A stretch of 29,413 bases of DNA, from positions 1 through 29,413 of the forward strand of contig JBBQSU010000032.1 of assembly GCA_038234815.1 (NCBI GenBank). The letters are read 5' to 3'. A program made the position numbers and the translations under genes. Positions 1-8,003 of the stretch are shown piece by piece; position 1 is the stretch's first letter; every line of letters starts with the position of its first letter. The notes under the pieces were generated by a model. The model was not told the origin of the DNA, did not search any database, and was given only the letters and a program-made list of their open reading frames with translations. Source of the DNA: JBBQSU01 sp038234815. Its GTDB lineage: Bacteria; Planctomycetota; Phycisphaerae; Tepidisphaerales; Tepidisphaeraceae.

Positions 1-186
1 CGCTATTTTTTTCCCAACAGCCTCCACGTCGCTGGTTCAGTCCCCCTGCCGTTCCTTCACTGCTTCGCGGTTCTGCGCCATCGTCGATACCATTGCGGCA
101 TGGCCGATTTCGCATGGTCCGCTACACCCATCCCTTTGCCCGACGACAACCGGATACTGTTTATCGCCAACATGGATTGAGGGACA

Positions 187-1026
187 ATGCCTGACCTGCA
201 ACTTATCGCCCATCAAAGCATCGGCGTCGCCATTTACCCCGCCGGCGCGTCATTCGGCCCACGTGCGATGAACGAATATGAATTCGTCTGGGTGATTGAG
301 GGCAATGCGCGATACACAGTGGACGACACGACTCATCTCGCGCCCGAGGGATCGATCGTGCTATGCAAGCCCGGCACGCGGGATTTTTTCCTTTGGGACC
401 CCGGCCGGCCGACGAAACACGCATTTTTTCACTTTGGACTGACCGGCATTCCGCACGCATGGCGCAGGCCCGCGGACTGGCCGGTGGTGGTGTTGCCCGA
501 AGAAGGCGACACGGTCCGTGTGCTCTTTAAGCATGTGGTGAACTGGTCGCGGACGGGTGATTCCCCGCTCCGATTGTTGTCCATGGGGCACATTCTGACT
601 GCGTTCGTTCTGGGACAAAGCAGCACGCGCGAACTTGCTCCCCAGTCGCTCCCCGAACCGGTCGATCTGGCGCTGAAGCACCTGAAGCGCCGGATGGAAT
701 CCGACCCCGCCGGCGCAATCGACCTGGAAGAGTTGGCCGACGCGGCGTTCGTAACTCCCGAACACCTCTGCCGGTTGTTCAAAAGCGCAACCGGAAAATC
801 GCCGGCCCAAACCGTACGCCTCGCCCGGCTGGACCGCGCGGCGACGTTTCTGGCCCGCAGCAATTATTCGATCAACGAGATCGCCGAGCTTTGCGGCTTT
901 GCCAGTCCGTTCCATTTTTCGCGCCGCTTTAAGGAGGCGTTTGGCCAGTCCCCGCGCGCTGCACGCAAGGCCATCCACGCCGGAGCCTTACCTCCGTTGT
1001 CGCGGCTTCTTCGTACCCTTCCTTAA
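187..1026 (+). CDS. AraC-family transcriptional regulator
   Basis: A 279-residue DNA-binding regulator. The N-terminal part (about residues 5-130) reads as a cupin-like sensor domain rich in beta strands. The C-terminal part holds two helix-turn-helix motifs typical of AraC/XylS proteins: residues 179-218 (DLEELADAAFVTPEHLCRLF) and 227-260, ending with the family signature around GFASPFHFSRRFKEAFGQSP. The ATG at 187 directly follows a GAGGGA-type ribosome site at 179-184; the spacing is short. It lies upstream of, and in the same direction as, a PhyH-type dioxygenase gene 122 bases away, so it probably regulates that gene in response to a small ligand. The ligand is not readable from sequence. 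Family assignment is secure; target and ligand are inference. Confidence 0.93.
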   Translation: MPDLQLIAHQSIGVAIYPAGASFGPRAMNEYEFVWVIEGNARYTVDDTTHLAPEGSIVLCKPGTRDFFLWDPGRPTKHAFFHFGLTGIPHAWRRPADWPVVVLPEEGDTVRVLFKHVVNWSRTGDSPLRLLSMGHILTAFVLGQSSTRELAPQSLPEPVDLALKHLKRRMESDPAGAIDLEELADAAFVTPEHLCRLFKSATGKSPAQTVRLARLDRAATFLARSNYSINEIAELCGFASPFHFSRRFKEAFGQSPRAARKAIHAGALPPLSRLLRTLP

Positions 1027-1092
1027 ATTTATTTCCCCTGCACTCCATCAATATCAGGCATATTTTTAGCAAAACAGGACATTGCCCGGGCG

Positions 1093-1110
1093 ACTATTAA
1101 CGGCAATAGT
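1093..1110. promoter_or_regulatory. inverted repeat before the PhyH gene, possible operator
   Basis: ACTATT at 1093-1098 is mirrored by AATAGT at 1105-1110, 26 bases before the GGAGA ribosome site of the dioxygenase gene. The 122-base gap between the AraC gene and the dioxygenase gene is otherwise AT-rich and would hold the promoter. A link to the AraC regulator is a guess from position. Confidence 0.25.
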
Positions 1111-1148
1111 TGTAGCAAGTTCATAGCGTTTAACCGGAGAAATCGCCC

Positions 1149-2300
1149 ATGACCTTCAGGGACGACGAATCAAAAACAGGCATTGCCGATACGACCGATC
1201 GCTACCAAGTGAGCGTCGCCGTATACACGCATTTCAAGCGCGACGGGTTCGTCGTCGTCAAGGGGCTTGTCTCGGCGGGCGAAATCGCCGAATTGGTGCA
1301 GCACACCGAAGATCTCATGCAGGGCCGTCTGCCCGAACAAGACACTTCCAATTCGAAGCATCTTGGTAGCAGCAGCGGAGCGGTGCTGGTCAACGACTTT
1401 GGTGCGCCTCCGGCGCACCTGTCGGCCGATGAAAAAGCGCAGTTTTTTCTCCGCATCCATATGCTCCATCGAAAGCTGGCCTTACACGAACGCTATCTTC
1501 TTCACCCGCGTGTATTGGATGTCATGGAGACGCTCATCGGGCCGGATGTATTGGCGCTTCAAACCATGCTGTTTATCAAGCCACCGGGCAAGCCGGGGCA
1601 GGGCTGGCACCAGGACTCCTATTACATTCCCACGCATCCCGACACGCTTTGTGGCGCGTGGATCGCTATCGACGATTGCGACGAGCAGAACGGCGCGATG
1701 TGGTTTGCCAAGGGCAGCGGGGTCGAACCGGTCTATCCGCCGTGCCCGGAGGTCGAATACGGCTTTGGCGATAAGCTCGTGAAAGATATCAAATACGTCA
1801 AGGGCGTTTCGGACCCTGCCGACGAAAACAACATGCTCACTCCCGTTGCCGATCGATACGACCAGGTGCTGGTGTCGGCCAAAGCCGGAGATGTCGTTTT
1901 CTTCAACGGTCACGTGCTGCACCGCAGCAAGAAGAATTTCACCACCGATCGGTTCCGCAGGAGCTTTGTCAGCCACTATTGCAATGCCCGCAGTTTCACG
2001 CAATGGGGTGCCGACGATCTGCCTGCGTTGAATGGCGCGCCCACCCGGGACGCCGAAACGGGCATGACCAATTCCAGTCACATCCTGGCCCGCGGAGATT
2101 CGCACCTGCCATTTGCCCAGCCACGGTTCGCCACGCCATGCGCCGCAACACAAACCCGCGCCCAGCGCCAGCGCGCCAGCCGCCATGCCATGCGCATGAT
2201 CGCCAACATGAACAACGGCCTGCTCGGCTGCGCAATCGCCGACCCCGCGATCGACCATGACGACGCCCCCGAACCCGACAACGCCCCCGGCGGCTACTAA
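1149..2300 (+). CDS. phytanoyl-CoA dioxygenase (PhyH) family protein
   Basis: A 383-residue member of the PhyH Fe(II)/2-oxoglutarate-dependent dioxygenase family. The iron ligands are visible: the HxD pair H154-D156 in GWHQDSYY and the distal histidine, most likely H258 in NGHVLHRSKKN. R270/R271 are placed to hold 2-oxoglutarate. The start is set by CCGGAGA at 1134-1140, 8 bases before the ATG. The substrate cannot be read; planctomycete genomes carry many PhyH genes next to AraC regulators, as here. The last 50 or so residues are rich in Ala, Arg, Asp and Pro and look unlike the folded domain, so the tail may be disordered or come from an altered 3' end. Confidence 0.88.
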   Translation: MTFRDDESKTGIADTTDRYQVSVAVYTHFKRDGFVVVKGLVSAGEIAELVQHTEDLMQGRLPEQDTSNSKHLGSSSGAVLVNDFGAPPAHLSADEKAQFFLRIHMLHRKLALHERYLLHPRVLDVMETLIGPDVLALQTMLFIKPPGKPGQGWHQDSYYIPTHPDTLCGAWIAIDDCDEQNGAMWFAKGSGVEPVYPPCPEVEYGFGDKLVKDIKYVKGVSDPADENNMLTPVADRYDQVLVSAKAGDVVFFNGHVLHRSKKNFTTDRFRRSFVSHYCNARSFTQWGADDLPALNGAPTRDAETGMTNSSHILARGDSHLPFAQPRFATPCAATQTRAQRQRASRHAMRMIANMNNGLLGCAIADPAIDHDDAPEPDNAPGGY

Positions 2301-2490
2301 CGCCGGCCAAAGACTCCCAGAATGCGTGATTAGCCCTCGAAAGCGAAAAGTGAGCAGGAACGATCATTCTGGTTGTCCCTCCAGCGCTCGGGCTTCATCG
2401 TTAGTGCAATCGCCCACGACTCGCCAAGCCGCGGGGTACCTGGGCCTGCGCCTCTTGCCAAGGCAACCGTGAGGGGTCCGGTTTACGGGA
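2301..2490. other. gene-free stretch between PhyH and cassette A
   Basis: I see no gene here. CCAGAATG at 2317-2324 is mirrored by CATTCTGG at 2365-2372, with no T-run after it, so it is not a convincing terminator. Confidence 0.4.
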
Positions 2491-2532
2491 TGGTGCGCAA
2501 ATTGGCGCCAAAAAGCGCACCAAGATTTGACC
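2491..2532 (+). promoter_or_regulatory. dyad and possible -35 box of cassette A
   Basis: TGGTGCGC (2491-2498) pairs with GCGCACCA (2515-2522) around an inner palindrome TTGGCGCCAA (2502-2511). A TTGACC -35-like hexamer follows at 2527-2532, with an A/T-rich run (TATTTTTTATAA) at a plausible -10 distance. TGCGCAAATTGGCGC at 2494-2508 is also the exact inverse of 2619-2633 inside the iterons. The pattern suits an operator overlapping a promoter; no binding protein is identified. Confidence 0.5.
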
Positions 2533-2606
2533 ACTTTCAAAAAAAATAATATTTTTTATAAGCCTTGTACCGGCAGAGGATTAGATGCACTTTACGGCAC
2601 GCCAAG

Positions 2607-2636
2607 TTGCGCGAAATAGCGCCAATTTGCGCAACT
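2607..2636 (+). repeat. three 10-bp iterons in cassette A
   Basis: TTGCGCGAAA, TAGCGCCAAT and TTGCGCAACT follow each other without spacer, one helical turn apart, 28 bases before the start codon at 2665. Cassette B has the same arrangement. The consensus is TTGCGCSAAT. They may be operator half-sites, or a 5' untranslated RNA element if transcription starts upstream. Confidence 0.65.
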
Positions 2637-2664
2637 CCTGCCCTTGGGGTAAAGGAGTATAGTT

Positions 2665-3246
2665 ATGACAACCAAACAATTGACCGCCTCGATTGCCCAT
2701 CTAGGTGCGCGCGTTTGCACTGGGGGATTATTGCTCGGTGTGGGATTGCGGGTGGGGCACTCGTTCGGCCAAACCAGATGTAGACACGCTCCCCGTGTCG
2801 CCGGCGCTTGCGCGGTGAATTCATCACACGACGTTGAGTTCGGACGGGCGCAATCGTCCGGCCAAGCCGGCCCTATCACTCCGGGTTTGGATAAACACAA
2901 AAAAGCGGACCCAGACGTGGATATCCTGAACCTCGCCGGGACCTCGTTCCGATCCCGGAGGGTCCTCATTGGGACCCCTTTGGGACCCCCTTTGGACCCC
3001 CTTTTTTCAATTTTGAACCCCCCGCCGGACGCAGCCAAAGACGGCTCGTCGCCCTGTTTTTTCAGGGTGTTTACCACTTTGTCCGGCGCGCCGGTGAGGC
3101 CGGCTGGAGAATTTATCTGGGATTCTAAACCGCGGACATTCGACTTACTGGCCCTGGCTTGGCAAAAATGTCTGCCTGCCGGGCTGTTAACAAAGGAATC
3201 GCTATGCTCTGGATTTGGATCGGGTTTATCGTCTTCGTGCTGCTGA
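2665..3246 (+). CDS. small putative exported protein of cassette A, unknown family
   Basis: No known family recognised. A strong ribosome site AAAGGAG (2651-2657) lies 7 bases before the ATG. Residues 15-36 form a glycine-rich hydrophobic segment (GGLLLGVGLRVGHSFGQ) that could be a signal peptide or membrane anchor. The first 69 residues align without gaps to the cassette B protein, with D56, E58, G60, S64, G66, A68 and G69 at identical positions; both later carry a GTPxGPPx motif (residues 103-110 here). Conservation in frame supports real coding. The open frame runs to 3246 and overlaps the start of the TerC gene by 43 bases, and the part after about residue 115 has no support from copy B, so the true end is uncertain. 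Confidence 0.45.
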   Translation: MTTKQLTASIAHLGARVCTGGLLLGVGLRVGHSFGQTRCRHAPRVAGACAVNSSHDVEFGRAQSSGQAGPITPGLDKHKKADPDVDILNLAGTSFRSRRVLIGTPLGPPLDPLFSILNPPPDAAKDGSSPCFFRVFTTLSGAPVRPAGEFIWDSKPRTFDLLALAWQKCLPAGLLTKESLCSGFGSGLSSSCC

Positions 3247-4307
3247 TGCTGGCGCTGGATTTGGGCGTGTTTAATCGCAAAGCCCATGTGGTCAGCGTGA
3301 AGGAGGCCCTGGGCTGGTCGGCGCTATGGATCGCGCTGGGACTCTCGTTTTCGGTATTTGTCTATTTCGGTTATGAGAACCACTGGCTGGGCCTGGGCAA
3401 CACGCCCGATGCTGTGGACAAATCCGACGAGTTCCCGCAAGGCCGGATCAACGACGGCCGCGGGGCAGTGGTGAAATATCTGACCGGCTATGTCGTCGAG
3501 AAATCGCTCAGCGTCGATAACATCTTCGTCATCGCCATCATCTTCGGCTTCTTTGCCGTACCGGCGATCTATCAGCACCGCGTGCTGTTCTGGGGCATTC
3601 TGGGCGCGTTGCTGATGCGCGGGGCCATGATCGGCGTGGGCGCGCAGCTCATCGCGCGCTTCACTTGGATTCTCTACATCTTTGGCATCTTCCTGATCCT
3701 GACGGCGGTGAAAATGCTGCTAATGAAAGCCCATGCCGATCCGTCGCAGAATCCGGTCGTCCGGCTCATCAAGCGATTCTTCGCTGTCACCGACGCTTTT
3801 CATGGCGAGCATTTCATCGTTCGGGCTGGATCGGTTCAAAGTCACGAGGCGGCGATCCCGGCAGGGTATAACCTGCCCGAGGCCGGCGTGAGGACGACCG
3901 ACGCCGCAGTGGACCGCGCCGCCCCGGGAACGCTCATGCTCACCCCGTTGGCGCTGGCGCTGGTGAGCGTGGAAGTGACCGACCTGATCTTCGCGGTCGA
4001 TTCGATCCCCGCCATCTTCGCCATCACCGCAGACCCGTTCCTGGTTTTTACCAGCAACGTGTTTGCCATTCTGGGTCTGCGGTCGTTGTATTTCGCGCTG
4101 GCGGGGATGATGAATCGGTTCAAGTATCTTAAGTATGCACTGGCGATCGTGCTGGCGCTGGTGGGCGCGAAGATGTTGACGCACACTTATCTCAAAGCGC
4201 TTCTGGGTGAACATTTCAATCTTTATCTGCTGGGCGTGGTGCTGCTGGTGCTGGCTGGCGGAGTGATCGCGTCGATGCTGTGGGGACCGAAGGAGCAATC
4301 GAAATGA
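3204..4307 (+). CDS. TerC/Alx-family integral membrane protein
   Basis: A 367-residue polytopic membrane protein of the TerC family (Alx-like branch), associated with metal ion, chiefly manganese, homeostasis and tellurite resistance. The acidic membrane motifs are present: GYVVEKSLSVDNIFV (E99, D105) and VSVEVTDLIFAVDSIPA (D250, D256). About nine hydrophobic segments are visible, with a hydrophilic insert near residues 175-230. The frame opens further upstream, but the ATG at 3204 is chosen because AAAGGA (3192-3197) sits 6 bases before it and the protein then begins with a membrane segment MLWIWIGF as in homologues. I saw no yybP-ykoY-type manganese riboswitch in the preceding DNA. It overlaps the next gene by ATGA, implying coupled translation. 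Confidence 0.9.
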   Translation: MLWIWIGFIVFVLLMLALDLGVFNRKAHVVSVKEALGWSALWIALGLSFSVFVYFGYENHWLGLGNTPDAVDKSDEFPQGRINDGRGAVVKYLTGYVVEKSLSVDNIFVIAIIFGFFAVPAIYQHRVLFWGILGALLMRGAMIGVGAQLIARFTWILYIFGIFLILTAVKMLLMKAHADPSQNPVVRLIKRFFAVTDAFHGEHFIVRAGSVQSHEAAIPAGYNLPEAGVRTTDAAVDRAAPGTLMLTPLALALVSVEVTDLIFAVDSIPAIFAITADPFLVFTSNVFAILGLRSLYFALAGMMNRFKYLKYALAIVLALVGAKMLTHTYLKALLGEHFNLYLLGVVLLVLAGGVIASMLWGPKEQSK

Positions 4308-5647
4308 CCGACGGGTCGAACCAGAATGACGCTTCGCGAACCGGGGATCCACCGCTTGCCCCGCGTGGCCCGATCCGCCATGATCTTTCGCCTATGTCAG
4401 ATTCGGATCAACCCAATGGTGGCCAGGCAGATGCTGCGGCACCGGCGAAAGACAAGAGCGTGATGGGGATCATTTTCCTCATCGTTTTCATGGATTTGCT
4501 GGGCTTCGGCGTGATTATTCCGCTGTTGCCGGTGTATGCCAAGAATTACGACGCCTCGCCTCTTCAAGTGGGTTTACTATTCTCGATTTATTCGATCTGC
4601 CAGCTCGTGGCCTCGCCGATCCTGGGGGCCATCAGCGACCGCCACGGCCGGCGTCCGGTGCTGATTTTCTCGCAGCTTGGCAGCGCGATCGGATATGCCC
4701 TGCTGGGGGCGGTCACGCAGGCGCATTTTCACAACCTGCAACTGGCGTTGATGCTGATTTACGTCTCGCGGTTGATCGACGGCATCAGCGGAGGAAACAT
4801 TTCCACGGCACAGGCCTATATCGCCGACGTGACCACCGAGGCCAACCGGGCCAAGGGCATGGGGATGCTGGGCGCGGCCTTCGGGCTGGGCTTTGTCGCA
4901 GGCCCCTTGCTCGGTGGCACACTGGGCGCTTATGCCACCCACTGGCCGGCCTACGCCGCGGCCGTCTTCAGCCTCGTCGCCATGACCCTGACGATTTTGC
5001 GCCTGCCCGAATCGCGCGTGCATAAACCGAGCGAAGCCGAACATTTCCTGCACCCGTCGCATTTTCTGCCGATATTGCGCAAGCCCGTCCTGCGAAATCT
5101 GCTGCTGATTAGCTTTTTTGCGATGGCGGCTTTCGTGGTGATGGAGACGGTGATCGCGCTCTTTCTGCTGGACCTGTTCAAATATCACGAAAAAGAGGTG
5201 GGGTATTTCTTTGCTTACGTCGGGGTCATCATCCTGGTGGTGCAGGGCCGAGCCATCGGGCCGATCACCCGGCGCACCGGCGAATGGCCGCTGGCGATTT
5301 CCGGCCCGTTGCTGGTGGGCCTGGGCATGGGAGTGTATGTCGCAGTGGCGTATTACCCGGTGCTGTGGTTGCTCCTGATTGCCGGCGCGCTCAACGCCGC
5401 CGGGCGCAGTTTTTTCCAGCCCAGCATCTCCTCACTGACCAGCAAATTCGCCGATGCAAACGAACAAGGCGCGACGTTCGGCTTGTCCCATGCGCTGATG
5501 AGCCTGGCACGGGTCGTAGGCCCGCTGGTCGCGGGGTGGTCTTATGCCTATCACGTGACGACGCCGTTTTACATCGCCGCCGGCGTGTCGTTCATGGTGG
5601 TAGCGTGGACGGCGATGCTGCGCGTGCGCGTTGCCGGCAGCACTTGA
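4304..5647 (+). CDS. MFS transporter, TetA-like drug:H+ antiporter group
   Basis: A 447-residue 12-helix transporter of the major facilitator superfamily. The first helix reads FLIVFMDLLGFGVIIPLLP, as in the TCR/Tet subgroup, and MFS motif A (GAISDRHGRRPVLI) follows in the loop between helices 2 and 3. A hydrophilic N-terminal extension of about 50 residues precedes helix 1. The ATG at 4304 is preferred over a GTG at 4280: AGGAG at 4291-4295 is 8 bases upstream, and the ATG overlaps the TGA of the TerC gene. A later ATG at 4394 is a possible shorter start. Resemblance to TetA does not show tetracycline transport; substrate unknown. Confidence 0.9.
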   Translation: MTDGSNQNDASRTGDPPLAPRGPIRHDLSPMSDSDQPNGGQADAAAPAKDKSVMGIIFLIVFMDLLGFGVIIPLLPVYAKNYDASPLQVGLLFSIYSICQLVASPILGAISDRHGRRPVLIFSQLGSAIGYALLGAVTQAHFHNLQLALMLIYVSRLIDGISGGNISTAQAYIADVTTEANRAKGMGMLGAAFGLGFVAGPLLGGTLGAYATHWPAYAAAVFSLVAMTLTILRLPESRVHKPSEAEHFLHPSHFLPILRKPVLRNLLLISFFAMAAFVVMETVIALFLLDLFKYHEKEVGYFFAYVGVIILVVQGRAIGPITRRTGEWPLAISGPLLVGLGMGVYVAVAYYPVLWLLLIAGALNAAGRSFFQPSISSLTSKFADANEQGATFGLSHALMSLARVVGPLVAGWSYAYHVTTPFYIAAGVSFMVVAWTAMLRVRVAGST

Positions 5648-5709
5648 GCAGGTGCGTTATTATTCCGGCCGAGCGGTCAAAGCCGCGCCGAGTAGAAAGG
5701 GATTGAACC

Positions 5710-6516
5710 ATGTCCATTGAAGTCCTACGACTGTGGCCCGGCGACGCACCCGGCGCGCTGGGATCGGCCGGAGACGACGTACCGATGCTCAAGCCGTTTC
5801 TGGCATCCAAGCCCACCGGTGCCGCGGTGGTGGTCTGTCCCGGCGGAGGCTACACCCACCTGGCCGCGCACGAAGGAGACCCCTTTGCCGAGTGGCTTGC
5901 GGGCAAGGGAATTCATGCCTTTGTTCTCAAGTACCGTCTTTCTCCTAAATACAAGCACCCGGTGATGCACGGTGATGTTTCACGGGCGATGCGCACCGTG
6001 CGCGCTGGGGCGGACAAATGGAACATCGATCCGCGTCGCATCGGCGTGATGGGGTTCAGCGCCGGCGGGCATCTGGCCTCCAGCGTGTCCGTGCATTTTG
6101 ACGCCGGTAACCCCGCTGCAGCCGATCCGGTGGAACGCGCCAGCAACCGACCCGACTTGTCGATCCTGGTCTATCCGGTCATCAGCATGATCGCGACCCA
6201 TCGGCATGTGGGTTCGCAGGTCAACCTGCTGGGCAACGACGCCAGCGAAGAAATACGACAGAAGATGAGCAGCGATCTGCAGGTGACGGCCCAGACCCCG
6301 CCGGCATTTATCTATCACCGCACCGGCGACGGCGCGGTTCCGGTGGAAAATCCGCTGCTCTATGCGCTGGCCCTGCGCCGCGCGGGCGTGCGATTTGAAC
6401 TGCACGTATATGACAAGAATGGGCATGGCCAAGGCTTTGCCCGTGACGAACCGGTAGATCGAGACTGGACCGACCGACTGGCCCAATGGCTGATCGGGCA
6501 GGCGTTCATCACCTAA
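5710..6516 (+). CDS. alpha/beta hydrolase (acetylesterase/BD-FAE-like)
   Basis: A 268-residue serine hydrolase without a clear signal peptide. The oxyanion-hole stretch CPGGGYTH is at residues 43-50, the nucleophile elbow GFSAGG places Ser117, and the likely acid and base are D207 (HRTGDGAVP) and H239 (NGHGQGF). This arrangement matches esterases annotated as acetyl-xylan esterase or xylanase-associated hydrolases. GAAAGGGA just before the ATG supports the start. It is 62 bases after the MFS gene in the same direction. Its 3' end overlaps the convergent nuoF gene by 4 bases, and no terminator separates the two. Confidence 0.9.
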   Translation: MSIEVLRLWPGDAPGALGSAGDDVPMLKPFLASKPTGAAVVVCPGGGYTHLAAHEGDPFAEWLAGKGIHAFVLKYRLSPKYKHPVMHGDVSRAMRTVRAGADKWNIDPRRIGVMGFSAGGHLASSVSVHFDAGNPAAADPVERASNRPDLSILVYPVISMIATHRHVGSQVNLLGNDASEEIRQKMSSDLQVTAQTPPAFIYHRTGDGAVPVENPLLYALALRRAGVRFELHVYDKNGHGQGFARDEPVDRDWTDRLAQWLIGQAFIT

Positions 6517-7859
6517 CGGGTATTGCTGCCCATGGGCGTGGCGGGATTCAGCAGCCCGCGCTTGATCGTGACCTGGATTGGTTTTTCTTCCGGGCACCGG
6601 GCAGCGAACTCGTCGTAGAATTTATTAATGAAAGTGCGCGTAGCCCAGGCGGTGCCGTCGGCCAGCCCACAGATCGTTGTGCCGGGCATAATGCCCATGG
6701 TCTTTTCAAGTTCCATGAGCATCTCCAGATCGCGCGCCTTGCCGTAGCCGTCGCAGATGCGGTCGAGAATTTTCCTCATCCAGGCCGAGCCTTCGCGGCA
6801 CGGCGTGCATTGCCCGCAGGACTCATGCGAATAAAAACGCACACAATTTCGAAGGGCTTCAACCATGTCGGTGTGTTCGTTCATCACGATCATCCCGGCG
6901 GTGCCCAGACCCAGGCACCCTCCGCGGAAACGAACGTCATCGAAGTCCAGCTTGATGTCGAGTTGATTCGTGCCCAGCACGCCCATGCTGATCCCGCCGC
7001 AGATGCTGGCCTTGTATTTTCCGCCTTTCATCCCGCCGGCCATGTCGATCGCCTGCTGCAGCGTGATGCCCAGCTCGTTTTCATAAACCCCGGGCTTGTT
7101 CAGATGCCCGCTCATGCCAAAAAGCTTCGGCCCCGGCGAACTTGGCGTGCCCATCGACTTGAACCAGACCGCGCCCTTTTCAATGATCGGCGGAACCAGC
7201 GCGAGCGTCTCGACATTATTGATGACCGTAGGCCGCGCAAACGCGCCGGCGATGGCAGGGAACGGCGGCTTATTACGCGGCCAGCCGCGCTTGCCTTCCA
7301 GCGCTTCGAGAAGCCCGGTTTCCTCGCCGCAGATGTATGCCCCGGCTCCGCGATGAAGGAAACATTCAACCTTATACTGCGAACCGAGAATTCCATTCGG
7401 CCCGAAGATGCCGTGGTCGTAGGCTTCCTTGAGGGCGTGTTCCAGCACCTTGGCCTGCCGGTGATATTCCCCGCGGATGAAGATATACGCGATGTCCACC
7501 TGCGTGGCGATGGCGGCAATGGCGATGCCTTCGAGCATGTAATGCGGGTCATAGTCCATCAGGTAGCGATCCTTGAACGTGCCCGGTTCGGACTCGTCGG
7601 CATTGACGGCCAGGTAATGCGGTCCCTTCTTTTCCTTGGGGATAAACGACCACTTCTGGCCGGCGCTGAACCCAGCGCCCCCGCGACCGCGCAGGCCCGA
7701 TTCCGTCACCAGCTTGATGATGTCATCGGGCTTCATCTCCAAGGCCTTGCGCAACGCGGCATACCCGCCGGTGGCAACGTAGTCGTCATAGCTAACGAGC
7801 TTCCGCTTAGCCGGATCAAGGGGAATTCGTTTGGTGAGGACGGGTTCAGTAAAGGCCAT
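6513..7859 (-). CDS. nuoF: NADH-quinone oxidoreductase subunit F
   Basis: A 448-residue peripheral subunit of respiratory complex I that binds NADH and FMN and carries cluster N3. The glycine-rich FMN/NADH loop GLRGRGGAGFSAGQKW is at residues 55-70, and a second nucleotide-contact stretch GAGAYICGEETGLLEALEGK at 171-190. The 4Fe-4S ligands are C348, C351 and C354 (ESCGQCTPC) plus C397 (TTICGLADG). Length is normal for NuoF. The ribosome site before the ATG is weak. It is the last gene of the leftward run that also holds nuoE and nuoD; these are separated by unrelated genes instead of being adjacent as in a standard nuo operon. Confidence 0.97.
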   Translation of the reverse strand: MAFTEPVLTKRIPLDPAKRKLVSYDDYVATGGYAALRKALEMKPDDIIKLVTESGLRGRGGAGFSAGQKWSFIPKEKKGPHYLAVNADESEPGTFKDRYLMDYDPHYMLEGIAIAAIATQVDIAYIFIRGEYHRQAKVLEHALKEAYDHGIFGPNGILGSQYKVECFLHRGAGAYICGEETGLLEALEGKRGWPRNKPPFPAIAGAFARPTVINNVETLALVPPIIEKGAVWFKSMGTPSSPGPKLFGMSGHLNKPGVYENELGITLQQAIDMAGGMKGGKYKASICGGISMGVLGTNQLDIKLDFDDVRFRGGCLGLGTAGMIVMNEHTDMVEALRNCVRFYSHESCGQCTPCREGSAWMRKILDRICDGYGKARDLEMLMELEKTMGIMPGTTICGLADGTAWATRTFINKFYDEFAARCPEEKPIQVTIKRGLLNPATPMGSNTR

Positions 7860-8003
7860 ACGCGAAATCCCAAAGGATACTTTTCTTTAGTTCAATGGAC
7901 GCTGGTGGAACCGAACCACCTTCCAGTCCCCGATCGACGGCGACCGTTTATAAAACGGCTTCCGGATCCGTCCGGCCATCCTCCGCACGCACGGAGGCGA
8001 CCC
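7860..8003. other. gap upstream of nuoF
   Basis: I see no gene in this 144-base gap. CCGTTTATAAAACGG near 7945-7960 can fold, and GGTGG/CCACC pairs on the minus strand resemble a tRNA T-arm, but no complete tRNA can be built. Confidence 0.35.

Larger units (their letters stand above)
2491..3004 (+). repeat. cassette copy A (dyad + iterons + small exported-protein gene)
   Basis: This 514-base unit has a diverged partner in opposite orientation at 28481-29051. Shared parts in order: a 30-bp identical block (2504-2533, identical to the complement of 29008-29037), three 10-bp iterons (2607-2636), a ribosome site and start codon, a coding stretch, and a 27-bp identical block (2978-3004, identical to the complement of 28481-28507) made of alternating CTTT and GGGACCCC units. 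The dyad-to-iteron distance is about 84 bases in both copies. Sequence between the shared blocks has diverged, so this is an old or fast-changing repeat family and not a recent duplication. I do not recognise the family. Confidence 0.75.

Noticed and set aside
1..186. A gene at the left edge
   Set aside because: No frame with recognisable protein features or ribosome site; only the presumed promoter region of the AraC gene.
2494..3203. Manganese (yybP-ykoY) riboswitch before the TerC gene
   Set aside because: The conserved core loops of that RNA class were not found; GGGGTAAAGGAG is simply the ribosome site of the cassette A gene.
7897..7973. Possible tRNA on the minus strand (77 bases, T-arm-like GGTGG-TTCGGTT-CCACC)
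   Set aside because: The acceptor stem has two mismatches, the anticodon loop would have six bases without the usual T33, and no D-loop GG is present.
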